A stretch of DNA of 64,000 nucleotides from Saccopteryx bilineata (GCF_036850765.1 NC_089495.1:197416847-197480846); one strand, 5' to 3'. Shown: positions 45,090 to 57,300, counted from the first letter of the stretch. Notes: generated by a model from the sequence alone, not told the origin. Program-made: numbers and translations.

Positions 45090-45530
45090 TTGTTCCTGCA
45101 GATTTTCGTTGATACTGCAGTGAGTGGACGTATTAACTTGGCAAGGACCGACATCTTTAAGCTATTGACTCTTTCCGTCCAGGACTGTAATATGTCTCCC
45201 CACTGACTCGGGCCATTCTTCACGGCCCTCAGTATATAGCTTTACAATTGCCTTCATCTGAATCTGGGATATTTCTAGTTAATCCCCAAGAGTTTATCTC
45301 TTTTGTCACTGCCGCTATTATGAATGGGGTCCTGTTATCCATTACACTTTCTAATTATATGCTTCTGATCAATAGCAATGCAATTTTTTCTTCTTGTTCA
45401 TCTTGTATCCAGTTACCTTATTGAATTCCCTTATTAGCTGAATCTCTTGAATGTTTTTTTTTAATAACCCAGCCATGTCATCTATAAATCATGACATTTT
45501 TAGTTTAAACAGTATGATAAATGTATCATA
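45090..45530 (-). repeat. Old LINE-1 ORF2 relic, antisense
   Basis: Antisense reverse-transcriptase-region phrases: TTATGAATGGGGTCCTGTTA, CTTGTATCCAGTTACCTTAT, TGAATTCCCTTATTAGCTG, TCATCTATAAATCATGACA. No open frame remains. Confidence 0.65.
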
Positions 45531-45534
45531 AGGT

Positions 45535-46540
45535 TACTGAGGCATTTAACAAAACCTAGGGGCTCAGGAACCAGGGTCTCAAACGCCATGAGAATTCTGT
45601 CTCTCCCTTCTCCCTAGGAATCTAAATTCAGCACTTTTGTGTTCATTAATTTTTGTATGGATTAAAGTATGCAATCTTCTCCTTGTTTTCCATCACTATA
45701 ATTTTGTCTTTTCCCAAATGCCACATAAATTGATTCATACACATTGTGTCATTGGAGGGCTCTCTATCCAAAAGACATGCCCCCTCCTAGACTGTGAGAT
45801 GACCGTTTCTTCTCCTTGCCCGAAAATGAATGCAACACCCTTCTTCTCTCGAGAGAAAGATGTGTTATATTTCCCACAAAGGGATATATACTATGAGAGT
45901 GTATTACTAGGGCTTCATCTCCTGATACCTATGCTTACCTGGTGCTGGCCTCCCATCATGTGTGGGCTTCTTCCCCTCGTTTCATAGCCATTATTGGATC
46001 TCAATCTACCCACCTGCCCAGGTCATGGCCAGAGCAGGGATTGTAGTTCACACCAGTGCTGGCTGGGAGGCATGCAGACCTAATGTCCATAGCTGTGACA
46101 AGTCCCACTCCATCCTTCCTGTACAATGCCCCTGCCTCTTGCTCATTGGTTAGTCAGGGCTGATTATGCAGTTGGTCCCTTAACAAATATGGTGGTGATC
46201 AGTCAATGATTAACTGATAGCCACAATTTCAGAATCAAGAATTTACTTTCACCCTACCTCAGCACCACAACAAAGTAATGACATTAAAAATATTTTTAAA
46301 AAAAATTTAATTATTTTTAAAAGTCATATCTTCTATTGATAAGATTTAGATAAACAGGTCAATAAAAGGGGGCATGGGCGGGGCCCTTTTTTTTCCTTCT
46401 GTCTCACAGCCAATCTATTTCTTTCCCTTGGGTGATGCCCTTCCTAATCTAGATAGATTCAAATTGGATTTAAATCAGGTTCTTTGTTTTTAAAGAGCTC
46501 TGAGGACATGCTAATGCCATAGAACACACTTTGAGTAACA
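45535..46540. other. Unassigned sequence
   Basis: A 116-codon frame (45637-45987) has no domain. 46290-46330 is an A/T low-complexity tract. No gene. Confidence 0.3.
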
Positions 46541-46544
46541 ATAT

Positions 46545-47325
46545 ATATTAGTTGCCTCTTGTTGCTGTAACAAATTACCACAAAATTGTTGACTTAAAAC
46601 ATACAGATTTATTCTTCTACATTTATGGAGGTCAGAAGTGTGGAAACACATAGGACTATCAAACCTCAAGAATAAATTTAAATGTATGTAAATTATACCT
46701 CAAAACCTCCTGCCCTGAAAACACCATTGAACATACAGTCCTTACTGATGGTGTTACTGTAATAATTTGATTATAAAATTAACCAGTCACTTGTGGATTC
46801 TTCAGTATCTTTTTTTTAAAAAAGTTAATGTGTATATATACTGCTCACAAACATTAGGGGTTATTTCAAAATGAATATGAGGCAATAAAATATCCGCTAA
46901 TGTTTATGGGCAGTGTAAAAAGTGCTATGGGGCTAAAATCCAGGTGTTGACCAGGCTGTGTCCCCTCTGTTCCCTACCGAGGCTCCAGGAGAGGATCCCT
47001 TCCTTGCTCTTTAAGGCTCCTAGAGGCTGCCCCCTATTCCTTGGCTCATGGCCTTCTACCAGCAAGCAACATCAGTTTCCAACATCACATCACCTTCTCT
47101 GAATCTGATCCTCTTACCTCCCCCTTATAAAGACCCTTGTGATTACTTTGGCCCCATGTGGATAATCCGGGATAATTTTCTCATCGAAAGATCTTTAACC
47201 TAATCACATTGCCAAAGTCCCTTTCACCAAGTAGGGTAACATCGTCACAGCCTCTGAGAATTAGACCATGGACATCTTGGAGTGTGTGTGTGTGGGGGTG
47301 GCATTATTCTGTCTCCCACACAAGG
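46545..47325. repeat. Ancient interspersed repeat split by later DNA
   Basis: Left part 46545-46632 (TGTTGCTGTAACAAATTACCA, ACATTTATGGAGGTCAGAAG) and right part 46925-47325 (GGCTAAAATCCAGGTGTTGA, CTAGAGGCTGCCCCCTATTC, CTTGTGATTACTTTGGCCCC, ACCATGGACATCTTGG) belong to one familiar old mammalian repeat. About 290 bp of unrelated DNA lies between them, including a MITE. Class not certain. Confidence 0.55.
46839..46917. mobile_element. Mariner-like palindromic MITE
   Basis: Imperfect inverted ends TACTGCTCACAAACATTAGGGG and CCGCTAATGTTTATGGGCAGTG enclose a short AT-rich centre with ATTTCAAAATGAATATGA. TA lies on both sides. The total of about 75-79 bp is typical of a mariner-derived MITE found in bats and other mammals. 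No coding capacity. Confidence 0.65.
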
Positions 47326-47329
47326 GATT

Positions 47330-48281
47330 AAATCAACCTAAAGAAAATGGCAAAGATAGGGGCGGTGACCCAGGTATAGTTAGTGTTTGGAGTTGGGTTG
47401 GGTTCACACATGACTGGGGGCTGCAAGGAGGCGGTGTTTGGAGTTCTTGTTTTTTGGACACGTGGGTGGGCAGATCGTGGTAGCTGTCAGGGAGTCTGGG
47501 AGGAGGTATTGAGGTTCTGGGCTGAAACTGAGAAAGGAACTTCAGAGACGGCCAGAGAGCTCTGGCAGGAGCCTGGAACAGACCAACTCTAGAAGTCACG
47601 GGAGGCTTAACCGGTCTGCTCCAAGTCTCATTTGACTGAGGACAGGAAACTGAAAAAGTTCTTGGCTTCCCTCCCTCACTCCCTAACTCCCAGCGAGACC
47701 CGCTTTTCTGGACCTAATTAACGGCCAGCAAAGGCAGACTGGCTGGCGGCGCATAAGTGACAGGAGCCTTGAGGGAAAGTGACCGTACCAGCTCAGAGTC
47801 TCTAATGGCCAAAAAAAAGGTTGGACACACACCTTGAAACTTAAAGAAGTTTCCCAAAGTCCAGGAAAAAAATGGTGTAGGCTGTGACAGAGAAGAAGGG
47901 CAGCTCTCAGAGCCCCGATTCTGACCAACTGTGATCCCAGGGAGAGAAGTCAAACAGATAGATGCACAGGGACTGTCCCGGGGTGGGGTGGGGGTGGGGG
48001 AGGAAGTTTCTAAAGGTCAGGCAGAGATGGGAACTTGATATAACACCACGGGGCGCTTGCTCTGAGCAGGACACTGACCGGATACAAGTGGATGGCAGAG
48101 CTAATGCCCCAAAGAGCTGGGGCTGTAAAAATGGTTTAAGACAAGACAAGATTTCACCGCTTGGCTTAGAAGAACAAGATAAAGAACGGAGGAGGTCTCA
48201 ACTTGAGTTTTGTAATGGATGTGCCCCTCACACACCTCTGCCGCCTCCCCCACCCCGACTCTCCACCCTTCTGCTGCAAAT
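47330..48281. other. Unassigned sequence
   Basis: A G-rich run lies at 47980-48000. No repeat or gene recognised. Confidence 0.3.
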
Positions 48282-48297
48282 CCCCCCCCCCCCCCCC
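48282..48297. repeat. C16 homopolymer
   Basis: Sixteen consecutive C. Its exact length is likely to be unreliable in assemblies. Confidence 0.9.
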
Positions 48298-48299
48298 GA

Positions 48300-48522
48300 G
48301 AATGACCCCTAGGGACTCTTATCATCAGCCTGTTTTGTTCTCTGGTTTGGGGCTGGGTCTGACCAATGGGAGACGCAGGCGGGAGAGAGAAGCACGCAGG
48401 TGGGGGAGCAGGTGTTACAGAGCAGAGCCAAGCGTTTGTTTTCCAGCCCCCTCCGTGCTGGACCAGAGTAGGCCATGGCTGCATTCCCCTATGCAAGGCC
48501 ACGAGCTCCTCAAGTTACAGCG

Positions 48523-48570
<48 letters not shown>

Positions 48571-49180
48571 TAGCTGCGCCCACTCCTTACCCTTCGGATC
48601 TAGGAACGAGAACAGCTTCCCACTGTCGCTCAAACCTCCTGGTGCTTCGCCATCTGCTGTTCCTTTCCGCAAACGGGGTCTATCATTTCCTTAAACTCTC
48701 TTTAGCTCCCCTTCCGAGGGAGCCCTCCTCCGCACCCAGCACAGCGCATCTAGCCAGCCGAGTTCCCTGCCCGGCACTCAGCCCTCTCCTTGCCCCATTA
48801 CTGCCTCCATTCTCCTCCGCCAAGGCGCTCCCACGCTCTGCGCTCCCACGCTCTGCTGCACGCTCCCCTCTCCGCAACTGACCTCCTATGGTCGCTTCTC
48901 CAGATGCTACTACGTTCCTTCGTTCCTTCGTGCACTAATATGTCCACAAACTGGGTCTCATTAAAAAGGAAACAAGTTATACTCAGAGCCTGAAAGATTC
49001 CCCCAGTTGGCGTAATTAGCAAAGTCTAATTTCTTTGGGGAAAACTGTTTGGCGGGAGGTAGATCCAATCCCTATCATTTTGGGTGGGGTGGAGAGAAGC
49101 TGTGGTCTTGGGGGGAGGCGGGGAGGGGGCTGAGATACCCGACCTACGTCCTTGATGAGGTATCTGCATGGCCCTTCCCT
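48300..49180. other. Unassigned sequence with (CT)n microsatellite
   Basis: (CT)n at 48524-48567. Frames of 163 and 171 codons (48203-48881) run through the microsatellite in different phases and have no domain. A short 15-bp tandem (GCTCCCACGCTCTGC) occurs near 48828-48860. CpG density is raised at 48700-48890, but no promoter or exon could be supported. Confidence 0.4.
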
Positions 49181-49184
49181 GAGT

Positions 49185-49290
49185 CACTGCCCCTCCCTGC
49201 ACCTCAGTTTCCTCAACTGTAGAATGAAGGGGTTGGATTAAGAGATCACTCAAGGTTCTTCCAATTTTACAGTTCCATCTGGCTTTTTCA
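49185..49290 (+). repeat. MIR-like fragment
   Basis: CTGAGTCACTGCCCCTCCCTG, ACCTCAGTTTCCTCAACTG, TAGAATGAAGGGGTTGG and CAAGGTTCTTCCAATTTTAC. Confidence 0.6.
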
Positions 49291-49299
49291 TGTTCTGTT

Positions 49300-49555
49300 T
49301 GGCTCTCTGGGGCACAATGAACTCCAATTATCTACCAGGGGAATTATTTTAAAAGAGTCCTGGAACCCAGGAGTCACGCCAACCGCTGGAAAGAAGGCTC
49401 TGGCTCCACGTACATACCTCCTCATTCCTGCCCCCTCAGAAACACCTCTTCCTTCCTTCCTCATCTGGATTGGCTCTGGCCACCCAGTAGCCTAAGTCAG
49501 AAAACCGGGGGGGTCCCCTAGACTCTCAGAGTCCTCACTCTCCCGCAGCTCCCAC
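49300..49555. other. Unassigned sequence
   Basis: No feature recognised. Confidence 0.3.
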
Positions 49556-49559
49556 AGTT

Positions 49560-49870
49560 GATGGATCAGCAAGTCCTATTCAGTCGTAAAACCTCTCACA
49601 TCTTCACCTCCTTCTCTAGCCCTCTGCCCCTGCCCCTGCCCACTGCGGGCACTATTGATGCTCTCTTAGAGTTCTGGAACTGCCTCAAGTCAACACCTCC
49701 AACACCAGCTACCGCAGTCAAATTCCCCAAAACACAAAGCTTATGCTCAACACCCTCTACCTCCTCGAGACCCTTCACCGGCTCCCCACTGTCTGGAAGA
49801 CAAGATCCAAACTGGAAACACACACTAGGAAGCTCCTGGGATGTGAAACCCCACCTGTGTATCTGTCAGA
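49560..49870 (+). repeat. L2 LINE relic
   Basis: TTCACCGGCTCCCCACTGTC, GGAAGACAAGATCCAAACTG and GAAACCCCACCTGTGTATCT match L2. Confidence 0.5.
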
Positions 49871-49874
49871 GACT

Positions 49875-50658
49875 CAACACTGATTAATGATGACGATACC
49901 ACGTCTAACTGCTGGCTTTGGTGCTAGGCTCGGTGCCTGGATCTGACACGGAGTATCTCGGGTCTCAGCTTAGCGACGTCATCCTGGCTGCAGAGGTCTC
50001 CATCCGCTCCTTGACCTCCAGAAACTTGGGATATCCTGAATTCTCTTCTGTCCTCTCAATTCTAGCACACACGCATCCCCAAACTCACATCAGAGATGTT
50101 ACTTGGCTGACAGAGAAAATCCAGGTCCTTTCCGAAAGGACCACGAAGATGTGGAATAATGTGAGGGCAGCTATTTTTAAGCAATTATCTAAGAACACAC
50201 AGCCTTTTAGTTTCATGCAGATTGAGGTCAAGATACTGGGCATCAGGAGAGGGAATCGGATCCGAATATTTTTCTACCTCGTCTCCCAGTTCATTCTCAT
50301 TCTCTTTGAAAGTGAGGCTTCCGTATGGTTAATGTCAGGTCTCAGGAGCAGCAGGAATCTGCAGCCTTAGCTCATTAATACTCATTAATAGGACAGACTT
50401 ATAATAATAACAACCTGTTGCATTTGTGTGGCCCTTTATGGTTTTCGAGTGATGTCACAGACGTTATCTCATTTGATTACCTTTCATCCATGGGATGCAA
50501 GGTCCAGGTGGAGGAGCTCGTTGATGAAGAGAGAACAGCCCCAGTCAGAGATCATGGGGAAAGACGAGCAGACCAAGGGGTTCCCGAGATGGGGGTGAGG
50601 CTTAAATCAGTTAAGAATAAGCCTCTGAATTACAAAATACCTTTAAAAAGAGATGTCC
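49875..50658. other. Unassigned sequence with weak ancient repeat
   Basis: 50395-50540 (TGTGTGGCCCTTTATGG, GACGTTATCTCATTTGATTA) resembles an old MIR/L2-class tail. The 150-codon frame at 49918-50370 has no domain. Confidence 0.35.
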
Positions 50659-50659
50659 A

Positions 50660-51067
50660 GCCCTGGCCGGTTGGCTCAGTGGTAGAGCGTCGGCCTGGCG
50701 TGCAGAAGTCCCGGGTTCGATTCCTGGCCAGGGCACACAGGAGAAGCGCCCATCTGCTTCTCCACCCCTCCCCTTCTTCTTCCTCTCTGTCTCTCTCTTC
50801 CCCTCCCGCAGCCAAGGCTCCATTGGAGCAAAGATGGCCCGGGCGCTGGGGATGGCTCCTTGGCCTCTGCCTCAGGCGCTGGAGTGGCTCTGGTGGTAAA
50901 AGAGCGACACCCTGGAGGGGCAGAGCATCGCCCCCTGGTGGGCAGAGCGTCAGACCCCTGGTGGGCGTGCCGGGCGGATCCCAGTCAGGCACATGCAGGA
51001 GTCTGTGTGACTGTCTCTCCCCGTTTCCAGCTTCAGAAAAATACAAAAAAAAAAAAAAAAAAAAAAA
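50660..51067 (+). mobile_element. Rhin-1 type SINE, copy 6
   Basis: Box A TTGGCTCAGTGGTAGAGCG, box B GGTTCGATTCCTGG, complete body and an A24 tail. Unlike copies 1-5, no target duplication is visible: the left flank ends GAGATGTCCA and the right flank begins TACAGTAATAAG, so one flank was altered after or during insertion. CTCF-like words lie at 50929-50943 and about 50954-50967. GGAGGGGCAGAGC body variant. Confidence 0.9.
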
Positions 51068-51068
51068 T

Positions 51069-51128
51069 ACAGTAATAAGAGCCAACACTTACTACAAGTG
51101 TGCAATCACTGTTGGCTCTTATTACTGT
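51069..51128. repeat. Perfect 19-bp hairpin next to SINE tail
   Basis: ACAGTAATAAGAGCCAACA (51069-51087) and its exact reverse complement (51110-51128) are separated by 22 nt. The left arm plus loop resembles the end of an antisense MIR (AATAATAGCTAACACTTACT class), whereas the right arm does not continue as MIR. Confidence 0.85.
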
Positions 51129-51129
51129 G

Positions 51130-51325
51130 ATTGGTTAAGTCAGTATGTGTGGCCTTAACTCATGAGAAATGCTCCTTCATGAATATTTGGGGACCCCAAA
51201 GTCCAAGAAGGTTTACAGCAATGCATGTAGTAGACAACAACAGGTCTGGAGAAGGGGTTCTCCAGCTGGCCCCACCTCCGCCCCACTGTGTAACCCCTGA
51301 GTCCTGCGGGTTTTAGACTGGAATT
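51130..51325. other. Unassigned sequence
   Basis: No feature recognised. Confidence 0.3.
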
Positions 51326-51329
51326 ACCC

Positions 51330-51475
51330 ACTCGGGTCTCCTGAGTCTCCAGCTTGCTGACTGCAGATCTTGGGACATCGCAGCTTCCCTAACACCGTGA
51401 GCCAACTCCTCCTCATAAATCTATGTGTTTTATGGGTTCTTTTTCTCTGGAGAACCCAGAATGAGTGAGTCATAA
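51330..51475 (+). repeat. LTR-like 3' relic
   Basis: ACTGCAGATCTTGGGACATC, ACCGTGAGCCAACTCCTCC, ATAAATCTATGTG and TTTTTCTCTGGAGAACCCAG are a familiar end sequence of an old mammalian LTR-like repeat. Family not assigned. Confidence 0.45.
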
Positions 51476-51629
51476 CCCTAAGCCACAAGTAGAGTGGCTC
51501 TTGATTGCTGGTGGTAGATATAACTGTTAATCAGTGCCTCCTGACCCAGCCCCACGCCCTGGGTCCTCTGCAAGAGAGGCTGGAGATCTGGGAAGGAGCT
51601 TAGCTATCCCCCTCGGTGGGAAAACATGA

Positions 51630-51860
51630 GGATTCTGAAAGCAGTTAATTCTGGGTTTGAATCTCAGCTCTGCCCCCTACTGGCTGTGGAAATTCAAGCA
51701 CATGGGCTCTGCTCTCAGAGTCTCCATTTATCAGTCAATGAGAGCAAAAAAAACTCCCTCTCCCCCCGCCCCTCAGCTGGAGAGTCAGGGACACCACATG
51801 GCACATGGATGTTTATGATGTGCTTCCTGGCACCCAGCACGTGTTCGGGAAATGTGAGCT
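51630..51860 (+). repeat. MIR SINE
   Basis: GGATTCTGAAAGCAGTTAATTC, TTTGAATCTCAGCTCTGCCC, CCTACTGGCTGTGGAAATTC and GTGCTTCCTGGCACCCAGCA in MIR order. Confidence 0.6.
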
Positions 51861-51864
51861 CCCT

Positions 51865-52915
51865 TCTCCCTTCCATCCACATCGCTGCCCCGAGGCCAAG
51901 AACTACATGGCTCTCGAAGGTGATGTTCTTGGGTAGTGGCCTTTCGAACCTGCCTCATCTGACCTCTACTCGCTGGGGCCTGGGGTGCCTGCCATACCCG
52001 AAGCAGAGGTTCCTTTGACCACCTTTCTGTGTCTCACCTGGGCACAGAGTCCCAGGTACCGCTCCCCTTCCCTGACCCCGTTTCCATGCCTGACCCTTAC
52101 AACTACAGCTGCCCCTACCCTAAATGCTATTATCTCATCTTATATATTTGTTGAGCAAGTATATTTACATATGAAAAACCACAGGCTCAGAGATGTTCAG
52201 ATGCCCAAGAGCACACTGCTGCCTTAAATCCAAGGTCACACGGTGGAGTGTCAACATCCACGTAATTCTCGCTTCTCAATGACGTCTGAACTTGTTTTCA
52301 CTTATTTAGTTTTCTTTTAGATTCTGCTTCTCTCAAGCCAAAGTTGACTGTCTGCAAATGGACCCCAATGGCTTCTGTTTCTGGCAGGGTCAGTCCTTAC
52401 CCTGTCCAAGGAGGACAGCCCTGCCCAGGCGTCCCTGTGTGTGGACGCTGCCCGGGGAGCAGTGTCCCTCAGCGCACGATGGGCTGCAGGGGTCCAGGCT
52501 GCTGCTGTTCCCGTTTGGTCACTGCCTCTTGCTAATGTGCTCACTGCCTCCCAGAGAGAGAGCCCTGTCAACGCGGAAGCTATTGCGTTATGCTCTTGAA
52601 AACTAGAAAGCAATTCACAGCAACAGGGGGGAAAAAACAGAGGATGTTAGGAAAAGAGTGGAGCAGCTGCATCCCTCAATGTTTTCAACTGGGCTTCCTA
52701 GGAGGGGGTACACAGCATGGTCTCCCTTCCCCCCACCCTTGTCCCTACCCACTCCATAGCTGAGCAGGGCCATCTCACACCACAAGTACCCCCCGCTGGC
52801 ACCAGCCCCACCCTCCTAAGATCTGTTTGTTGAACTCTCTGGATTCCAGAAAATAACTGCATGCCCCTGGTAACAGGTCTCCATTTCCTAAAACCTTTCA
52901 TTAAACAAGAAAACA
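51865..52915. other. Unassigned sequence with an antisense MIR fragment
   Basis: 52160-52275 (ACCACAGGCTCAGAGATGTT, AAATCCAAGGTCACACGG) is an antisense MIR fragment. The remainder shows no gene; frames of 63-98 codons lack domains. Confidence 0.4.
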
Positions 52916-52919
52916 AAGC

Positions 52920-53190
52920 ATCCTTTTCAGGGCTCAGAGTTCAAGCTTAACAGCATTCGGCCAAAGCCGCAGTTCCTACCGGGGAGGCCAGACCGAGTGT
53001 TTGCTTCTCAATAATGCGCTAGCTGTAATTACTGGCCGCCACCCATCAGCACGTTGCTCTCTGTCACGCGCTGCTTTTCATCCTGAAGCTGCACTGATGG
53101 GTTCACAAAAGCCTAGGCAGCCCTCCCGAAATGTTTAGCAAGCAGTCCGCGGAGCCACATGCAAACGTCGTACAGTGATCACACACGGGC
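52920..53190. other. Repeat-free block, strongest conserved non-coding candidate
   Basis: Transposon-free and CpG-containing, with CTCAATAATGCGCTAGCTG, GCTGTAATTACTGGCCGCC (homeodomain TAATTA core) and ATGCAAACGTCG. No coding frame. The composition and motif mix resemble developmental enhancers. Inference. Confidence 0.3.
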
Positions 53191-53194
53191 GTGG

Positions 53195-55020
53195 TTATTT
53201 GATGAAAGTTCCTTTCCCCACCAGGCTGTGAACTTCATGGGAACAGAGCTGCCACTTGTTCTGTCTGCATCTGTTTCTCAGGAGACCCTCAAGATTTACA
53301 GCATGGAAAATGAATGAAAAGATGCACATGGAAAGGGTGGGACTTCTTTGGAACCTGACTCTTGCGTTCTGCCACGCGGCCACAAGGCATGACGGAAGCC
53401 GGTGGGCAGGAAGCTGGGAGGCTGCGTCCAGGGGAGCAGCCACAGTGACCCGGCCCCTGGAGGAGCCAGCAGCCTGCATCGTATGGTCTGAGGAGGGCTG
53501 TGAACCCTTCTCTCCCTGCGGGGCAGAGCTGGTGGTCACACAGTAGGGAGATTTGTTTCACAGTGACCATGGCTGGGATCGAGCGGTTCAAAGGGAGGCC
53601 GTGTGGACACTGAATCCACCCTCAGACGGTCTCGTGTTATCACTGCCCATCGCCACATGTACAACCTGCCTTCGCCCAAATGAGTAAATCCCATCCCCAG
53701 GCCCAGCAAGTAGGGTCACAACCAGGTGAATCATCCTCTAGTCCAACCAAAATCTCCCTGGACCCCAAGCTGGAGCCAATCAACGCTTGACTCCTAAGAC
53801 CTTTTTGTACCAGGGGCTCTCCATTCCCAGAGAGCAACCTGTGTGGCTGTGAAGAGGAATCCAAACCAGAGCACAGGGGCTGGGACTTCCAGGCAGAAGG
53901 AAGCCGAGTGTCCCCCTAACGGCCCCTCGCCCTACACCACACTGGTGCTGACTTCCTACTGCTGTTCCCTGCATTTCTCTGCCCCGGGCTTCCTCCTGCT
54001 GCCAGCCTTTTGTCCAGCCAAGTGGGTGGCCACCAGGTGCTAGGAAATTAACACCTCCTCACCCTATTCTTCCACATCACCCTTACAATAGCCCTCAACT
54101 AACAACTGATGGGGGTTGATGTGTAAATATGTACCCTAGTTCTCTCACCCTTCAGGTAGGGTGACTCTGAGGTGTGCTCCCGGTAGGCTCCTGAAAACGC
54201 CCTGGGGGGGCTTAAACTCCCTCACCACACCTACTGCTGCCTCCCTTCCAGCCTTACTTCCCCGTGCCCTCTCCCTACTCCGGTGCTTCTTGGGGTCCAG
54301 TCTCAAATAAACTATTTGCCCTTGAACGTCTGCCTCAGATTCTCCCTCTGGGGCAACCTGAACGAACACAGGCCTGCAGGTGCAAAGGCCCGGAGTCTGG
54401 AGAATGCCGGACGGTGTCGGGTGGATGTGGACCGGCATACAAGTGAGGCCGGGAGTGCTGAGGGAGCGCTGGGGGCCCTCCGGAGGGGCCTCCCACGCCA
54501 GGCGGAGCAGTCTGGTTCCCTCACGGGGCCCTCACCGTCTGTTCCCCGGGGAGCAGTGCTGTAGACACCCGTGTGAGAAGGGCTCTTGAGGCCAGGAGGG
54601 ACCCCGTATCATCGAGTCCCGCCCCCTCCAATATTCAAATCCCTTCTACAGCCTCCTCGCGTCTCCGCAAAGGCTCCCAGCAGACCAAGAGCTCACTCTC
54701 CCGCCAAGCTGCCCGTGGCAGCCGGGTCCAACAACTACTAAGTTCTATAAAGTTCTAGAAATAGTCCCCTTGTCTGTTAGAATGTGCTTTGATATATAAG
54801 CTAGGCTTCCCCCATGACTCTTCTGACTCAGCCTCTCCGGTTCCTTCCCCCGCTCTCCGTGTGACAAGGTCACTTATCCCTGCTTCATCCCCAGGCCCTG
54901 TCCCCATCATGTCCTCTGGAATCCCAATGTGGGGAATAATGTCAATCCCACCAGCCCAGAGAAAAGGAGATTTCTAGTATCTTCTTCTTCCTCCCTGACC
55001 CATAGGAAACTGTTGACTAA
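53195..55020. other. Unassigned sequence
   Basis: Frames of 60-114 codons on both strands have no recognisable domain. No transposon recognised. Confidence 0.3.
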
Positions 55021-55024
55021 AACC

Positions 55025-55430
55025 GCTTCCATTCGTTCGTTCATTCTCTATTTATTGCATAACTTCCCCTACGTGCTAGGCACTGCTCCAGATGCCGAGT
55101 GTAGATTCATAGATTGAAAAATAATCCCTGCTCTTACAGAACCAAATTCCTGCTCTCAGACCTGGTGCTCTAGAAGCCCAACTCTGTACCAGGCAGTGTT
55201 TGAGACAGCGGGCCTTCTGCAGTCGGCAAAGACTGTTCCCTCACGCAATATTCTACAGGGCCTATTCTAATATTCTAACGTGCGTGGCACTGGTACCGAG
55301 GCAAACCACACCGACAAATCACTGTCCCTGTAACCTTCCCGGTCCAGTTGGGATAAAGGGGTAAACAAGTAAGAACACAGCTTCCGATGATAATAAATGC
55401 TACAGAAGAACGTGAGCAGGAGCTGGCGTG
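55025..55430 (-). repeat. L2 LINE 3' relic, antisense
   Basis: TTCGTTCGTTCATTCTCTATTT, CTACGTGCTAGGCACTGCTC, AATAATCCCTGCTCTTACAG and GGGGTAAACAAGTAAGAACA lie in antisense L2 order. Confidence 0.6.
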
Positions 55431-55434
55431 TCCC

Positions 55435-57300
55435 TGCATGGACGGCCATGGAGTACCCCCCAGCCTTCTCCTTGTGCATTTGTTTTGGGCACAGATTGAG
55501 ACCCTAACGTAGATGTGATCCAGTTAAATCCCACCTATCTGGGCGGGGCCGTTGGTCCCAGGCTGTTGAGATGTGAATGGGGACAAAGCCAACGCTGTTG
55601 GTCTCATCAAACACTCAGGCATGGCCACCAGGGGACAGGCCTGGCCCCAAGCCCCGGGGAGGTGGTGTCCACAGAGGCACAACGCACCCTGTGCAGCTCC
55701 TCATCTCCTCCTTTCGGTAGGACAATGGCTGGATGGGTGTGTGTGCCTAACGCTTTAAAGCCATCTTCGCTTCTTCATTTAACTAAAGCACTTTCCCACA
55801 CGAGTCCTCCTGCTCAAGCATTCCTTCTAATTACCATTTTCCTTTTACAGTGTGTGGTGCAGAGCTTGTAGGAGCAAGCTCCCAGTGAGCAAGAGCCCCG
55901 GGGTGGCAGGGAGAACCAGGCCTGGCTATTAGGGGGCTCAGTGAAGCGGCAGCTTCTATATCTTCCCAGCAGGGGGGGAAGGCACGGCCTAGAAACTGCA
56001 CGCACCAGGCCAGATGCAGCGCCGTAGGACCCGGCCCTGACACGGTTCTGTAAGGTTAGGAAACAGCAGCAGCTCTGAAGGGGATGTGGAAGCTCTCCCC
56101 AGAAGCCTGGAACGTCTCCGAAAGTTCCGGGTACTCTGGGGATTGGGGCACATCAGGCTCTGCCAGGATTTCCTCCTGCACGTTTTCCAGTCATTCGACA
56201 AGTATGTGGTGAGCGCCAGCCACGAGGACTGGAGGACTTCATACGCGTCAAGCAGCCAGGAAGGTGTCTGGAACATGGTATGTACCGAAGCAGTGCTTTG
56301 TTGCTGTGATTCTTGTTTCGCCCAGACACCAGCCTTCATTTATCCATCCAGGCAAAGATGCTACTGGAAGCCTTTGGTCCCTGGGAACACTCCGCAGGTG
56401 ACTTCTGGGACTGGGTGATGGGGTACATATGGGACATCGATGGCATCTCCTGCAATGACTATGTTCAATACTTGGGGACTAGAACAGAGTATCACTCAGA
56501 AGGTCTCCTAATGTGAGTCAAATCTAGAAAAACTAACAGGAACTGGGTTGAAAGAACCGAGGAGAGGCAGGGCAGAGGAGGGAGTTGGCGCCTGGACCAG
56601 AGGGGCGGGGCTGTCACCCGATCAGACGTGTTGATGTCTATCTCTAAAGAAGCAGGTGTGGAGTGGAAGGGGAGGGGGCCAAGGGCCAACTGCAGGAGCA
56701 CAGACCAAGCTGTCCTAGAGACCCAGAAGCAGGGGTGATGGGTGGTGTCCCATCCCTATCCAGGGAGAGGAATCCACGGTCAGTGGATGTGAGGACCTCC
56801 AGCTTTCCTGGCCAGACCAGCCCTACTGCAGACGGACATAGCTCAGCCTGGTGCCCTTGAACATCAAGGACAATCTCCCCTGGTCTGAGAGCAGGCTCTT
56901 CCAGTACGTTCCCACGTGGATCTGGCCCCACGGAGAAAACTCCCATGCTGCCGGTTTTTAACACCAGGGTCATTGCTCAGGATCCTAGCTCAGTTGAGTC
57001 TGCCCAAGCCATGCCTGTTTCTCACGCTGAAGTGAACGGGCATCCGGGTCCGCGTGGCCCAACTGCAGACCCCAAACTAACGCTTACTCTGGGAGGCCTC
57101 ACAGGGCACGGCATGTGGAAGCTTTCCGCAGCAGCACCCCCGACTCAAACAACCCTAGACACGTCTTTTTTCTGTTTACTTTTCCACAGTAAGCCCTGTG
57201 AGGAGGCTTCAAGGAGAAGATGGCGCGGAAGCAGGCTACTGTTCTTATTAACAATCATAAGCCTGAGTCACCCTTTTTTTGCTGAGCATTCTCCTCAACT
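55435..57300. other. Unassigned sequence
   Basis: No gene supported. Frames up to 131 codons lack domains. Contains the CTCF-like site at 55623-55639. Confidence 0.3.
55623..55639 (+). promoter_or_regulatory. CTCF-core-like site outside SINEs
   Basis: GGCCACCAGGGGACAGG is a good match to the CTCF core CCACCAGGGGGCGC (one to two differences at tolerant positions). Confidence 0.4.

Noticed and set aside
48203..48881. 163- and 171-codon ORFs
   Set aside because: They pass through a (CT)n microsatellite in different phases, and the open frames are caused by the repeat and C-rich composition.
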